DNA of 5,912 bases from Gemmobacter sp. Its GTDB lineage: Bacteria > Pseudomonadota > Alphaproteobacteria > Rhodobacterales > Rhodobacteraceae. The position numbers and the translations under genes were made by a program. The notes beneath the pieces were generated by a model. The model was given only the letters and a program-made list of their open reading frames with translations. It was not told the DNA's origin and did not search any database. Shown one piece after another: positions 5,644 to 5,912 of the stretch. The stretch spans positions 1 through 5,912 of the forward strand of contig JAUSPL010000626.1 of the NCBI GenBank assembly GCA_030656535.1, given 5' to 3'. Position 1 is the stretch's first letter. Each line of letters opens with the position of its first letter.

Positions 5644-5912
5644 GGTGTCCTCTGATCGGCGGCAGGCCCCGTGATGTGACGAAGGGGGTCCAGCCGGGGT
5701 GGTTCAGCCCCTTGCGTTTCCTGAGCTCCATCCGCGCAAGCTGATCGCGGTGCACCTCGTCCGGGCCATCGGCAAGGCGCAGGACGCGGGCAATCGCATA
5801 GTTCATCGCGGTTCCAAAGTCGTTGCTGGTTCCGCCCCCGCCGAACACCTGAATGGCCCAGTCGGTTACCTGGCATGCCATCGTTGGCACCGCGATCTTT
5901 ATCATCGCAATA
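5636..5912 (-). CDS. Acyl-CoA dehydrogenase, C-terminal end only (ACAD10/11-like group)
   Basis: Only the last 91 or so codons are in the window; the frame stays open through base 5912 (I-A before MIKIAVP), so the Met at 5905 is internal. The segment MIKIAVPTMACQVTDWAIQVFGGGG, followed by ARVLRLADGPDEVHRDQLARMELRK, is the C-terminal helical domain of acyl-CoA dehydrogenases. DGP stands where many members have EGT, as in the ACAD10/11-like group. These are FAD enzymes that introduce a 2,3 double bond into acyl-CoA. It is not a copy of the broken dehydrogenase at 3663-4825; the C-terminal sequences are clearly different. After ELRK, where relatives usually stop within a few residues, about 27 extra residues run to the TGA at 5636-5638, beyond the SDR start codon. 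Confidence 0.89.
   Translation of the reverse strand, partial: IAMIKIAVPTMACQVTDWAIQVFGGGGTSNDFGTAMNYAIARVLRLADGPDEVHRDQLARMELRKRKGLNHPGWTPFVTSRGLPPIRGHHD
5648..5653 (-). promoter_or_regulatory. Ribosome binding site of the SDR gene
   Basis: On the - strand AGAGGA stands 4 bases before the ATG at 5643, inside the 3' coding end of the upstream acyl-CoA dehydrogenase. It fixes the SDR start and supports translation from a shared transcript. Confidence 0.7.

Noticed and set aside
5183..5674. + strand frame of 163 codons opposite the SDR gene
   Set aside because: The SDR on the - strand has every family motif; the + frame is a Ala/Arg/Ser-rich shadow.

Overview
The window comes from a GC-rich bacterium. 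The protein style (BKACE, MDR reductase and acyl-CoA dehydrogenase sequences, terminal stops always TGA) suggests an alphaproteobacterium, most likely Rhodobacterales. That placement is an inference from sequence character, not a database result.

Layout. On the + strand, 1-4825 reads as one tightly packed catabolic operon with no room for internal promoters. It holds the 3' end of a CitE-like (HpcH/HpaI family) CoA-ester lyase, an acetyl-CoA hydrolase/4-hydroxybutyrate-type CoA-transferase coupled to it by a TGATG overlap, a beta-keto acid cleavage enzyme (BKACE, formerly DUF849), an MDR-family NADP-dependent oxidoreductase and an acyl-CoA dehydrogenase. The last two are broken. The oxidoreductase has an in-frame TAG and at least two or three frame changes. 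The dehydrogenase has two in-frame TAA codons and one frameshift. The rest of both proteins is still easy to recognise. On the - strand, 5912-4846 holds the 3' end of a second, different acyl-CoA dehydrogenase and a complete classical SDR dehydrogenase that overlaps it by 8 bases. The two operons converge with only 20 bp between stop codons. No stretch over 300 bases lacks a gene. No RNA genes, insertion sequences or CRISPR were seen.

How the genes fit together. All seven genes belong to acyl-CoA or keto-acid breakdown: CoA transfer, C-C cleavage of a 3-hydroxyacyl-CoA type substrate, cleavage of a beta-keto acid with acetyl-CoA, acyl-CoA dehydrogenation, double-bond reduction and alcohol/ketone interconversion. 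The substrate cannot be read from the sequence. The lyase plus CoA-transferase pair recalls the RipC/RipA pair of itaconate degradation, but the CoA-transferase lacks the usual catalytic glutamate (Gly222 sits in its place), so its activity is uncertain. The main observations are this missing glutamate and a sharply bounded block of decay (about 2639-4825) between intact genes.
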